The notes beneath the pieces were generated by a model. It was not told the origin of the DNA. It made no database searches and saw nothing but the letters and a program-made list of their open reading frames with translations. The translations under genes were made by a program, and so were the position numbers. This document shows, one piece after another, positions 30,543 through 38,314 of a stretch of 64,000 nucleotides of DNA. This stretch comes from CADEED01 sp963711635 (GTDB taxonomy: Bacteria > Pseudomonadota > Gammaproteobacteria > Steroidobacterales > Steroidobacteraceae), in contig CAVQEZ010000024.1 of the NCBI GenBank assembly GCA_963711635.1, positions 276,172-340,171 of the forward strand, given 5' to 3'. The stretch's first letter is position 1. Each line of letters starts with the position of its first letter.

Positions 30543-32279
30543 ATGCCACGAAAGCCCGTCTCTGTGCTGATTTCATTGGCCCTGGCCGCGCTATTGCCCG
30601 CGGTTTCCGGCGCCTTGTCCACGACCAACTCGGACAGCGCCGACCTGGTGCTCGCCGACATGGCGTTGTCGCGCGGCGACTGCCGCGGCGGCACCGATCG
30701 TTATCTCAAGGCCGCGCTCGGCACCAGCGATGCGAAGATTTCCGAGCGTGCGAACAAGGTCGCGGCGGAATGCCAGCAGATCAACGCCAGCGCCAAGACC
30801 GCGCGCCGCTGGCAGAAGCTCGAGCCGGATCGCGCCGAGGCGGCGGCGGCCGTGGCGCTCGCGGCCGTGCGGCTCTATCAACCCGAGGAAGCCGGGGCTG
30901 CCATCCTGCGTACGCACGCGCTCGGTGGTGACGAGGCATTGATCAAGCTCATCGGCGAGCTGAGCGACGCCGGCGGCACGTCGATCACCTTGAACACGCT
31001 GCGACCCATGCTCGCTGCGCCGGACGTGTCCGACAAAGTGCTGATCGCCGGCGTCGATCTCGCGCTCGAGAACTTCGATTTCGCCACGGCGCACAAATTG
31101 GCGGACCGCGTGCTCGCCAACGAGCCGGCATCGGGCGATGCGCGCGCGCAACTGGCGCGCGTGCTCACCGCCGAAGGCGACACGGTGGCCGCCATCGCGA
31201 TCGCGCAGGAAGCCGCGGCGCTCGACCCCGAGACGCAGCGTTTTGCGTACGCGGACACGCTGCTGCGCCTGGATCGCATGGACGAGGCGCGGCAGGAGCT
31301 CGAGAGCCTGCGTGCCGATGCGTCGGCGCGCGAAGAAGCCGACCTGCGGCTCGGCAAGCTGGCCTACCAGATGGGCGACATGACCGAGGCCGGCCGGCGC
31401 TTCGGTAGTTTGATCTCGTCGCCGGCGGTTGCGGGCGAAGCCTTCTTCTATCTTTCTTCGATCGCCGAGCGCGAGGGCCGCACGGATCTCGCGCTCGAGG
31501 GATACACCAAGCTGGCGGAGGCTGGTGCCGGCCTGGTGGTGCGCGGGCGCGCGGCGCGCCTGATGATGAAGGCCAACGACCGTGACGGCGCGTTTCGCTT
31601 TCTGGACGAATTCGCCGCCAAGGAGCGTTCGGAGGCACTGGACGTGGAGTTCGCCAAGGCCGCGCTGCTCGATGATTCCGGCAAGGCTTCCGAAGCCGTC
31701 GCGCTGCTGCAGCTGGCACTCGAGCGATATCCCGATCATCCCGGCGTGCGCTACCAGATCGCACTGATCCAGGAAAAAGCCGGCCAGGTGCGCGAGTCGA
31801 CTCGCACTTTCGAGAGCCTGCTCAAGGACCGGCCCGAAGATGCCAGCCTGCTGAACGCGCTCGGATATTCGCTCGCCGACCGCAAACAGAAACTGCCGCG
31901 CGCCGAGCAGTTGATCCGCAAGGCACTGGGCGCTTCGCCCGACAACCCGGCATTTCTCGACAGCCTGGGCTGGGTGCGCTTCCGTCGCGGCGACATCCCC
32001 GGGGCGTTGCCGCACCTCGAGCGTGCCTATCGCATCTTTCCCGATCCGGAAATCGCCTCGCATTGGGGCGAGCTGCTGTGGGTGAGTGGCAAGCAGGCCG
32101 AGGCGCGCGCCTTGTGGGCGCGATCGCTGGCGCGCTCACCCGATTCGAAGCCGCTGCGCGCCACCATCGAGCGGCTCACGGGCACGAAGATGGAACCGCC
32201 GGCGCCGAAGCCGGACGAAGCCAAGCCCGACGAAAAGCCACCCGAAGAAATCTCAGCCCCGGCCGCCACGGGTAGCTAG
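30543..32279 (+). CDS. Periplasmic tetratricopeptide-repeat protein
   Basis: 578 residues from ATG 30543 (an in-frame ATG 9 nt upstream is possible). Signal peptide at about 1-28, then helical TPR-like repeats; the clearest run is near residues 385-510 (AVALLQLALERYPDHPGVRYQIAL ... LLNALGYSLAD ... AFLDSLGWVRFRRGDIPGALPHLERAY). It ends in a charged Pro/Lys/Glu tail. A TPR protein upstream of lolB and ispE is a common gammaproteobacterial arrangement. lolB starts 3 nt after its stop. Partners unknown. Confidence 0.85.
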   Translation: MPRKPVSVLISLALAALLPAVSGALSTTNSDSADLVLADMALSRGDCRGGTDRYLKAALGTSDAKISERANKVAAECQQINASAKTARRWQKLEPDRAEAAAAVALAAVRLYQPEEAGAAILRTHALGGDEALIKLIGELSDAGGTSITLNTLRPMLAAPDVSDKVLIAGVDLALENFDFATAHKLADRVLANEPASGDARAQLARVLTAEGDTVAAIAIAQEAAALDPETQRFAYADTLLRLDRMDEARQELESLRADASAREEADLRLGKLAYQMGDMTEAGRRFGSLISSPAVAGEAFFYLSSIAEREGRTDLALEGYTKLAEAGAGLVVRGRAARLMMKANDRDGAFRFLDEFAAKERSEALDVEFAKAALLDDSGKASEAVALLQLALERYPDHPGVRYQIALIQEKAGQVRESTRTFESLLKDRPEDASLLNALGYSLADRKQKLPRAEQLIRKALGASPDNPAFLDSLGWVRFRRGDIPGALPHLERAYRIFPDPEIASHWGELLWVSGKQAEARALWARSLARSPDSKPLRATIERLTGTKMEPPAPKPDEAKPDEKPPEEISAPAATGS

Positions 32280-32281
32280 CC

Positions 32282-32896
32282 GTGCGTCTGGCGACGCGCG
32301 TCGCGCTGGCCGCGTGCCTCGCGCTGGTGGCACTTGCCGGTTGCCGAACGAAACCCCCGCCGGCGCCGGTCATCGGGCCTGGCGCCGACGCGCCCTGGCA
32401 GGAGCAATACGCGGGCCTCGCCAGACTCGACTACTACTCGCTCACCGGTCGCGTGGCGGTTGCCGCCAATGGGCAGGGCTTCTCCGCGAACCTGCGCTAC
32501 CGCCAGCAGCAGGAGCGCGCCGACCTGGCGCTCGATGGGCCCATGGGCGTCGGCGGCATGCGCATGCAGGTCGATAGCCGCGATCTCAGCGTCACGAACA
32601 GCCGCGGCGAGACGCTGGATGGCGCGGCGGCGCGTGCCGAAATCGAGAGCCGGCTGGGATTCGAGCTGCCGCTGACCGAGCTGCGCTGGTGGTTGTTAGG
32701 AGTGCCGGCCCCCGGGACTCCCGCGGAGACCCATAACGAGGGCGCCGGTGGCCCCATCCTGGATTTCGTGCAGAACGGCTGGCGCGTGAGCATCAATTCG
32801 CGTGCGCCGGGGCTGGGTTTCTCGCTGCCGCAGCGGCTGACGGCCGAGCGTGACGGTGCCCGCCTGAAATTGCTGGTGGAGAACTGGCAGCCTTGA
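32282..32896 (+). CDS. lolB: Outer-membrane lipoprotein receptor LolB
   Basis: Accepts lipoproteins from LolA and inserts them into the outer membrane. GTG start; lipobox LAGC at the end of the signal peptide. The pattern YYSLTGRVAVAANGQGFSANLRYRQQ and the later ELRWWLLGVPAPG segment are LolB-like. 204 residues, typical. Its stop overlaps the ispE TTG (TTGA). Confidence 0.92.
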   Translation: MRLATRVALAACLALVALAGCRTKPPPAPVIGPGADAPWQEQYAGLARLDYYSLTGRVAVAANGQGFSANLRYRQQQERADLALDGPMGVGGMRMQVDSRDLSVTNSRGETLDGAAARAEIESRLGFELPLTELRWWLLGVPAPGTPAETHNEGAGGPILDFVQNGWRVSINSRAPGLGFSLPQRLTAERDGARLKLLVENWQP

Positions 32897-33738
32897 TCTG
32901 GTCGGCGCCGGCCAAGCTGAACCTGATGTTGCACATCGTTGGGCGTCGCCAGGACGGCTACCACGAGCTGCAGAGCGTGTTTCAGCTCATCGATCTGTGC
33001 GATCGCATCGATATCACGGTGCGTGGCGACGGCAGGGTTACACGTCCGACGGGCCCGGTCGGCGTCCCGGAAGATGAGGATCTGGTGGTCCGCGCCGCCC
33101 GAGCGCTCCAGCAGGTCAGCGGGACGGGCCTGGGGGCGGAAATCGTCATCCGGAAGCGAATCCCCATGGGCGGTGGACTGGGTGGGGGCAGCTCGGATGC
33201 GGCGACCACGTTGCTGGCCCTCAATCAAATGTGGAAATTGGGCTATACATCGGCGCAGATACAGACTTTTGGCACCGCGTTGGGCGCAGATGTACCCATT
33301 TTCGTGTCTGGACGCTCCTCCTGGGCAGAGGGCATCGGCGAGAAGCTCACCCCGGTCTCGCTGGGGGCCGATTCCTGGTACCTGGTCATCTTTCCCGGGG
33401 TGGCCGTGCCGACCGCCGCCGTATTCCAGGCTCCTGAATTGACACGGAATTCACCCCCCACCACAATGCGCGGCTTTTTGGAATCGGGCGGGCGGAACGA
33501 TTGCGAATCGGTCGTGCGCGCGCGCTTTCCTGCAGTGGGTGAGGCACTCGACTGGCTCGGGCGGCATGCGCCGGCGCGACTCACCGGAACCGGCTCCTGC
33601 GTGTTCGCGAAATTTTCGCGTGCCGCCGACGCCGAACGCGTAGCTGCGCGGGTTCCGGATACGTGGCGCGCCTGGGTCGCGCGCGGGGTCGATACCTCTC
33701 CATTGCTGGACGAGCTGGCCCGCTGCGCGAAGAGTTAG
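32893..33738 (+). CDS. ispE: 4-diphosphocytidyl-2-C-methyl-D-erythritol kinase
   Basis: GHMP kinase of the MEP isoprenoid pathway. The start is TTG 32893, coupled to lolB; family members begin with the WSAPAKLNL motif that follows. The ATP-binding glycine loop PMGGGLGGGSSDAATTL and the C-terminal LTGTGSCVFAKF are intact. 281 residues. The tRNA-Gln gene begins 6 nt after its stop. Confidence 0.96.
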   Translation: MIWSAPAKLNLMLHIVGRRQDGYHELQSVFQLIDLCDRIDITVRGDGRVTRPTGPVGVPEDEDLVVRAARALQQVSGTGLGAEIVIRKRIPMGGGLGGGSSDAATTLLALNQMWKLGYTSAQIQTFGTALGADVPIFVSGRSSWAEGIGEKLTPVSLGADSWYLVIFPGVAVPTAAVFQAPELTRNSPPTTMRGFLESGGRNDCESVVRARFPAVGEALDWLGRHAPARLTGTGSCVFAKFSRAADAERVAARVPDTWRAWVARGVDTSPLLDELARCAKS

Positions 33739-33743
33739 GCCGT

Positions 33744-33818
33744 TGGGGTGTCGCCAAGTGGTAAGGCAGCGGGTTTTGATCCCGCCATTCGGAGGTTCGA
33801 ATCCTTCCACCCCAGCCA
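33744..33818 (+). tRNA. tRNA-Gln (anticodon TTG)
   Basis: 75 nt beginning TGGGGTG and ending CACCCCAGCCA, with the CCA encoded. The anticodon stem GCGGG/CCCGC encloses the loop TTTTGAT, giving anticodon TTG. The T-arm GGAGG-TTCGAAT-CCTTC contains one mismatch-like pair but a normal TTCGAAT loop. The unusual U1-A72 pair matches E. coli tRNA-Gln. The position between ispE and prs is conserved in gammaproteobacteria. Confidence 0.95.
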
Positions 33819-33837
33819 GTTAGTTAGGGAGTGGTGC

Positions 33838-34794
33838 GTGGTGGATTCGGAGACGCTGAACCTGTTCACGGGCAATGCCAACCAGGCGCTGGCCCATGAC
33901 ATCGCGCGTCACCTGGCCACGCCGCTGGGTCGCGCCTACGTCGGAAGATTTTCCGACGGCGAGGTGAACATCGAGTTGATGGAGAACGTGCGCGGGCGCG
34001 ATGTGTTCATCGTGCAGCCCACGTGTCCGCCGGTGAACGAGCACCTGATCGAGCTGCTCGTGATGGTCGATGCCGCACGGCGCGCCTCGGCGGCGCGCAT
34101 CACCGCGGTGGTGCCGTACTTCGGCTACTCGCGCCAGGATCGGCGGCCGCGCGCGACGCGTGCCGCGATCACGGCGAAGCTCGTGGCGAACATGCTGCAG
34201 AGCGCGGGCGTGGACCGGTTGCTGACCGTCGATCTGCACGCCGAGCAGATCCAGGGATTTTTCGACATCCCTGTGGACAACGTGTACGCCTCGCCGGTGT
34301 TGCTGGGCGATGCGTACCGGCAGCGCTACGAGAACATGATCGTGGTGTCGCCGGACGTCGGTGGCGTGGTGCGTGCGCGGGCGCTGGCGAAGCGCCTCGA
34401 CGACGCCGACCTGGCCATCATCGACAAGCGCCGGCCACGGCCGAACGAGTCGAAGGTGATGAACATCATCGGTAACGTCGAAGGCCGCACCTGCGTGCTC
34501 ATCGACGACATGGTGGATACCGCGGGCACGCTGGCAGCGGGCGCGCAGGCGTTGAAGGACGAGGGTGCGGTGAAAGTGGTGGCCTACATCACGCACGCCA
34601 TTCTCTCCGGCAACGCGGTGGAGAAGATCGCGAAGTCGGCGCTCGACGAGCTGGTGGTGACCGACACCATCCCGCTGTCCGCCGCGGCGAAACAGAGTGG
34701 CCGCATCCGGCAGTTGTCGGTTGCGGGGCTGCTGGCGGAGACCATTCGTCGCATCCGCGACGAGGACAGCGTCAGCAGTCTCTACTTGGATTAG
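33838..34794 (+). CDS. prs: Ribose-phosphate pyrophosphokinase
   Basis: Makes PRPP from ribose 5-phosphate and ATP. 318 residues from GTG 33838, which follows an AGGGAG at a suitable distance; a second GTG directly after is an alternative. Upstream in-frame sequence is the tRNA gene and is not coding. Motifs: GRFSDGEVNIELMENVRG, VVPYFGYSRQDRR and the PRPP loop VLIDDMVDTAGTL. The leader between the tRNA CCA and the start is only 19 nt. Confidence 0.98.
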   Translation: MVDSETLNLFTGNANQALAHDIARHLATPLGRAYVGRFSDGEVNIELMENVRGRDVFIVQPTCPPVNEHLIELLVMVDAARRASAARITAVVPYFGYSRQDRRPRATRAAITAKLVANMLQSAGVDRLLTVDLHAEQIQGFFDIPVDNVYASPVLLGDAYRQRYENMIVVSPDVGGVVRARALAKRLDDADLAIIDKRRPRPNESKVMNIIGNVEGRTCVLIDDMVDTAGTLAAGAQALKDEGAVKVVAYITHAILSGNAVEKIAKSALDELVVTDTIPLSAAAKQSGRIRQLSVAGLLAETIRRIRDEDSVSSLYLD

Positions 34795-34865
34795 TAGCTA
34801 GGTCCCCAGGTGGCGGCACTGGTCGCGGTGTCCGCTGTGTTAGTCAGTCAATTGGAGTAATTGCA

Positions 34866-35612
34866 ATGCGTATTTCTTTCGAACTCGCCGCCGAGTTCCG
34901 TGATGGCCAGGGCAAGGGTGCGAGCCGCCGCCTGCGTCATTCGGGGCGCGTGCCGGCCATCCTGTACGGGGGCCACATGGAACCCCGTGCCATCACTCTC
35001 GATCATCAGAAGTTGATGACGCTCATCGACAACGAGAAGTTCTACTCGTCCATCATCAACCTCAAGGTCGGTGACAAGTCGCAGGCTGCCATCGTCAAGG
35101 ATCTGCAGATGCACCCGGCGCGCAACGCCATCGTGCACCTCGACATGCAACGTGTGTCGGAGAACGAGAAGATCCGCATCCACATCCCGATTCACTTCAA
35201 GGGCGAGGCCGCTTCGCCTGGCGTGAAGAGTCAGGGTGGCGTGGTCTCGCACCGTATCGCCGACGTGGAAGTGTCGTGCCTGCCGAAGGACCTGCCCGAG
35301 TTCATCGAGCTGGATCTGTCGCAGATGAACATGAACGAGTCCAAGCATCTGTCCGAGCTGCCGCTGCCCGAGGGCGTCACGATTCCGGCCATCGCCAAGA
35401 GCGACGCCGTGGTCGTGTCGATCCACCCGCCGCGTGCCGAGGAGCCGGAACCGACCGCCGAGGTCGCTGCCGCGACGCCTGCCGAAGGCGCCGCTGCTGC
35501 TCCGGCCGAAGGTGCCGCCGCCGGCGCGAAGCCGGGCGATGCCAAGGGCGCCGCTCCGGCGGATGCCAAGGCCGCTGCCGCTCCTGCCAAGAAGGAAGGC
35601 GGCAAGAAGTAA
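34866..35612 (+). CDS. rplY: 50S ribosomal protein L25/Ctc-type
   Basis: 248 residues of the long (CTC/TL5) form of L25, which binds 5S rRNA. The N-terminal L25 domain (about 1-95) starts with RKGASRRLRHSGRVPAILYGG-like sequence; a beta-rich C-terminal domain follows to about residue 185. The last ~60 residues are an Ala/Pro/Lys/Glu low-complexity tail. It lies between prs and pth as in many gammaproteobacteria. Confidence 0.95.
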   Translation: MRISFELAAEFRDGQGKGASRRLRHSGRVPAILYGGHMEPRAITLDHQKLMTLIDNEKFYSSIINLKVGDKSQAAIVKDLQMHPARNAIVHLDMQRVSENEKIRIHIPIHFKGEAASPGVKSQGGVVSHRIADVEVSCLPKDLPEFIELDLSQMNMNESKHLSELPLPEGVTIPAIAKSDAVVVSIHPPRAEEPEPTAEVAAATPAEGAAAAPAEGAAAGAKPGDAKGAAPADAKAAAAPAKKEGGKK

Positions 35613-35674
35613 GTCGTGCGGGGTGGGACGGGCGCGAGTCCGTCCCACTCACGCTCGCTGCTTCGCGATACCTG

Positions 35675-35715
35675 CAGCGGCGTGGCTCCTCAAGGGCACG
35701 CCGCTGTTGCTTTTT
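35675..35715 (+). terminator. Candidate intrinsic terminator after rplY
   Basis: Ten-base stem cagcggcgtg/cacgccgctg (35675-35684 and 35697-35706) with a 12-nt loop, followed after GTTGC by five T. A second perfect nine-base stem, gtgggacgg/ccgtcccac, lies just upstream at 35623-35648. The T run begins 4 nt after the stem, so strength is uncertain. It would separate rplY from pth. Confidence 0.5.
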
Positions 35716-35726
35716 CGTGAACCACA

Positions 35727-36335
35727 ATGGCTGGCACCGCTCTCAAACTCATCGTCGGGCTCGGCAATCCGGGCGCCGACTACGCGCGCACGCGTCACAA
35801 CGCCGGCTTCTGGCTGGTGGATGAGCTGGCGCGCCGCCACGGCGGCACGTTCCGTCACGAAGGCAAACACCAGGCCGAGCTCACGCGTGTCCGCATCAAT
35901 GGCGAAGAGATGTGGCTGGCCAAGCCCATGACCTTCATGAACCGCAGCGGCGGTCCGGTTTCCAGCATTCTCAACTTCTACAAGATCGCCCCGGCGCAGA
36001 TGCTGGTGGCGCACGATGAAATCGACTTGCCGAGCGGCACGGTGCGTCTCAAGGAAGGCGGCGGCCACGGCGGTCACAATGGCATGCGCGACCTGATCGC
36101 GGCGCTGGGCGACGGCTTCTGGCGCTTGCGCATCGGCGTGGGTCATCCGGGCGCGAAGAGCGAGGTCGTGGACTTCGTATTGACGCACGCCGGCAAGGAC
36201 GAGCAACGCATCATCGACGAGTCCATCGTCGACGGCGCGGACGCGATCGAAGAGATGCTGCGGACCAGTGCGCAGATCGCCATGAACAAATTGCACTCGC
36301 GGCCCGCCAAAGCGGACCCGCAAAAGGATGGCTAG
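35727..36335 (+). CDS. pth: Peptidyl-tRNA hydrolase
   Basis: Cleaves peptidyl-tRNA that drops off ribosomes. The family core is present: LIVGLGNPGADYARTRHNAG with the catalytic His, TFMNRSGGPV, and AHDEIDLPSGTVRLKEGGGHGGHNGMRD. 202 residues, normal. ychF starts directly after the stop. Confidence 0.97.
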   Translation: MAGTALKLIVGLGNPGADYARTRHNAGFWLVDELARRHGGTFRHEGKHQAELTRVRINGEEMWLAKPMTFMNRSGGPVSSILNFYKIAPAQMLVAHDEIDLPSGTVRLKEGGGHGGHNGMRDLIAALGDGFWRLRIGVGHPGAKSEVVDFVLTHAGKDEQRIIDESIVDGADAIEEMLRTSAQIAMNKLHSRPAKADPQKDG

Positions 36336-37427
36336 ATGGGAATCAAGGCAGGCATCGTCGGCATGCCGAACGTCGGCAAGTCGACGCTGTTCAACGCGCT
36401 GACGCGCGCGCAGATCGCCGCGGAAAACTACCCGTTCTGCACCATCGATCCGAACGTGGGCATCGTGCCCGTGCCGGATGGCCGGCTCGACCAGCTCGCC
36501 GGTATCGTCGAGCCCGAGAAGATCGTGCCTACCACGGTGGAGTTCGTCGACATCGCGGGCCTGGTCGCCGGCGCCTCGCAGGGCGAGGGGCTGGGTAACA
36601 AGTTTCTCTCGCATATCCGCGAGACCGACGCGATTGCGCACGTGGTGCGCTGCTTCGAGGATCCGGACGTGGTGCACGTATCGGGTGGAGTCGACCCCAT
36701 CCGTGACATCGAAATCATCGACACCGAGCTGTGCCTCGCCGACCTGCAATCGGTGGAGAAGGCCGTGGATCGCAATGCCAAGATGGCCAAGGGCGGCGAC
36801 AAGGACGCGACGCGCAAACGCGACCTGTTCGAGCGCATGCGCAAACATCTCGACCAGGGCAAGCCGGTGCGTTCGATGGGCCTGACGAAAGAAGAAAAGG
36901 CCGATTCCCAGGAACTGCACCTGCTGACCGCCAAGCCCGTCATGTACGTGGCCAACGTCAAGGAAGACGGCTTCACCGGCAACAAGCATCTCGATTCGGT
37001 CACCGCGCGCGCCAAGGGCGAAAGTGCCGTGGTGGTACCCGTTTGCGCCGCCATCGAAGCCGAGATCTCGCAGCTGGAAGAGGGCGACCGCGCCGATTTT
37101 CTCAAGGATCTCGGGCTCAGCGAGCCGGGACTGAACCGCGTGATCCGCGCGGGCTACGAGTTGTTAGGCCTGCAGACCTACTTCACGGCCGGCGAGAAGG
37201 AAGTGCGCGCCTGGACGGTGCGCACCGGCTCCACCGCGCCGCAGGCCGCGGGCGTGATCCACACCGATTTCGAGCGCGGCTTCATCCGCGCCGAGGTCAT
37301 CGCCTTCGACGACTACATCAGGTTCAAGGGTGAGGCCGGCGCGCGCGATTCCGGCAAGCTGCGGCTCGAAGGCAAGGAATACATCGTCAAGGAAGGCGAT
37401 GTCATGCACTTCCGCTTCAACGTCTAA
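36336..37427 (+). CDS. ychF: Redox-regulated ATPase YchF
   Basis: 363-residue Obg-superfamily P-loop protein (universal OLA1/YchF) that binds ATP and associates with ribosomes. P-loop GMPNVGKSTLFNALT, switch region FVDIAGLVAGASQGEGLGN, a coiled-coil insert and the C-terminal TGS domain ending DVMHFRFNV. Its stop codon overlaps the first base pairs of an inverted repeat. Confidence 0.97.
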   Translation: MGIKAGIVGMPNVGKSTLFNALTRAQIAAENYPFCTIDPNVGIVPVPDGRLDQLAGIVEPEKIVPTTVEFVDIAGLVAGASQGEGLGNKFLSHIRETDAIAHVVRCFEDPDVVHVSGGVDPIRDIEIIDTELCLADLQSVEKAVDRNAKMAKGGDKDATRKRDLFERMRKHLDQGKPVRSMGLTKEEKADSQELHLLTAKPVMYVANVKEDGFTGNKHLDSVTARAKGESAVVVPVCAAIEAEISQLEEGDRADFLKDLGLSEPGLNRVIRAGYELLGLQTYFTAGEKEVRAWTVRTGSTAPQAAGVIHTDFERGFIRAEVIAFDDYIRFKGEAGARDSGKLRLEGKEYIVKEGDVMHFRFNV

Positions 37428-37473
37428 ATGGGGTCAGACCCCATTTCCTAGCAAACGGGGCCGGACCTGCCGT
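37426..37473 (+). repeat. 48-nt inverted repeat, left copy (REP-like)
   Basis: Begins within the ychF stop and ends at the base before the transporter ATG. It contains the near-palindrome TGGGGTCAGACCCCA plus a non-palindromic tail. Its reverse complement matches 38,260-38,307 at 44 of 48 positions. A palindromic head and a unique tail are characteristic of REP elements, which are mobilised by REP-associated transposases; no such transposase is in the window. Confidence 0.85.
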
Positions 37474-38259
37474 ATGCCTTACGCGTTTGAATCCTTCTGG
37501 ATGGGATCGGTCGCGAGTTTCCTGGCGGGGCTCGGCACCACAGTCGGCGCGGTCGGCATCTTTCTACTCAAGCGCCCGAGCGAGCGTGCCGAGGACGGAA
37601 TGCTGAGCGGCGCCGCGGGCATCATGCTCGCGGCCACATTTTTCTCGCTGCTGCTGCCCGCGCTCGCGCAGGCCGACGAGCTCACGCCGAATCGCATCCT
37701 CGCGGTGAGCATTGTCGCGGCGGGTGTGCTGGCCGGCGCGGGTGGTCTGTTCCTGGTTCACCGTCACGTGCCACACGAGCATTTCGTGCTGGGCAAAGAG
37801 GGCCCGGAATCGAAGCGCCTCGAACGCATCTGGCTGTTCGTCATCGCCATCACGCTGCACAATTTTCCGGAAGGCATGGCGGTGGGCGTGGGTTTCGCGG
37901 GCGGCGACGTTGAGAACGGCGTGCCGTTGGCCATCGGCATCGGGCTGCAGAACATACCCGAGGGATTTGCAGTCGCCCTGTCGCTGATCTCGGTCGGTAA
38001 TTCGCAGGCTCGCGCCTTCTGGGTGGCCGCGCTCACCGGGCTGGTCGAGCCCGTGGGTGGCGTGATTGGCGCGGCCGCAGTGTCTTTGGCCGCGCCGCTG
38101 ATGCCCGTGATCCTCGGCATGGCCGCGGGCGCCATGCTGTTCGTCATCAGCGATGAGATCATTCCGGAAACGCACCGCCGCGGCTACGAGAATGTTGCGA
38201 CGTTCTCGCTGCTCGGCGGATTCGTGGTGATGATGTTCCTGGATACCGTGTTCGCCTGA
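37474..38259 (+). CDS. ZIP-family metal transporter
   Basis: 261-residue ZIP/ZupT-like divalent-metal transporter with about eight membrane helices. The metal-site helix 4 motif HNFPEGMAVGVGF and the helix 5 motif QNIPEG are intact; a His-rich loop (HRHVPHEHF) precedes them. Transport is probably Zn2+ or related cations into the cytosol. The ATG lies immediately after one inverted repeat and the TGA immediately before the other, so no ordinary upstream region exists; only a GGGG within the repeat could serve as ribosome site. This suggests an inserted cassette. Confidence 0.9.
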   Translation: MPYAFESFWMGSVASFLAGLGTTVGAVGIFLLKRPSERAEDGMLSGAAGIMLAATFFSLLLPALAQADELTPNRILAVSIVAAGVLAGAGGLFLVHRHVPHEHFVLGKEGPESKRLERIWLFVIAITLHNFPEGMAVGVGFAGGDVENGVPLAIGIGLQNIPEGFAVALSLISVGNSQARAFWVAALTGLVEPVGGVIGAAAVSLAAPLMPVILGMAAGAMLFVISDEIIPETHRRGYENVATFSLLGGFVVMMFLDTVFA

Positions 38260-38307
38260 ACGGCAGGTCCGGCACCTTTTGCTAGCAAATGGGGTCTGAC
38301 CCCATCT
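38260..38307 (-). repeat. 48-nt inverted repeat, right copy (REP-like)
   Basis: Starts directly after the transporter TGA. It carries the palindrome TGGGGTCTGACCCCA at its right end. Four differences from the reverse complement of the left copy (positions 15, 18, 26 and 47 of the alignment). It may also act as a transcription barrier between the convergent transporter and kinase operons. Confidence 0.85.
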
Positions 38308-38314
38308 ACTTCCA

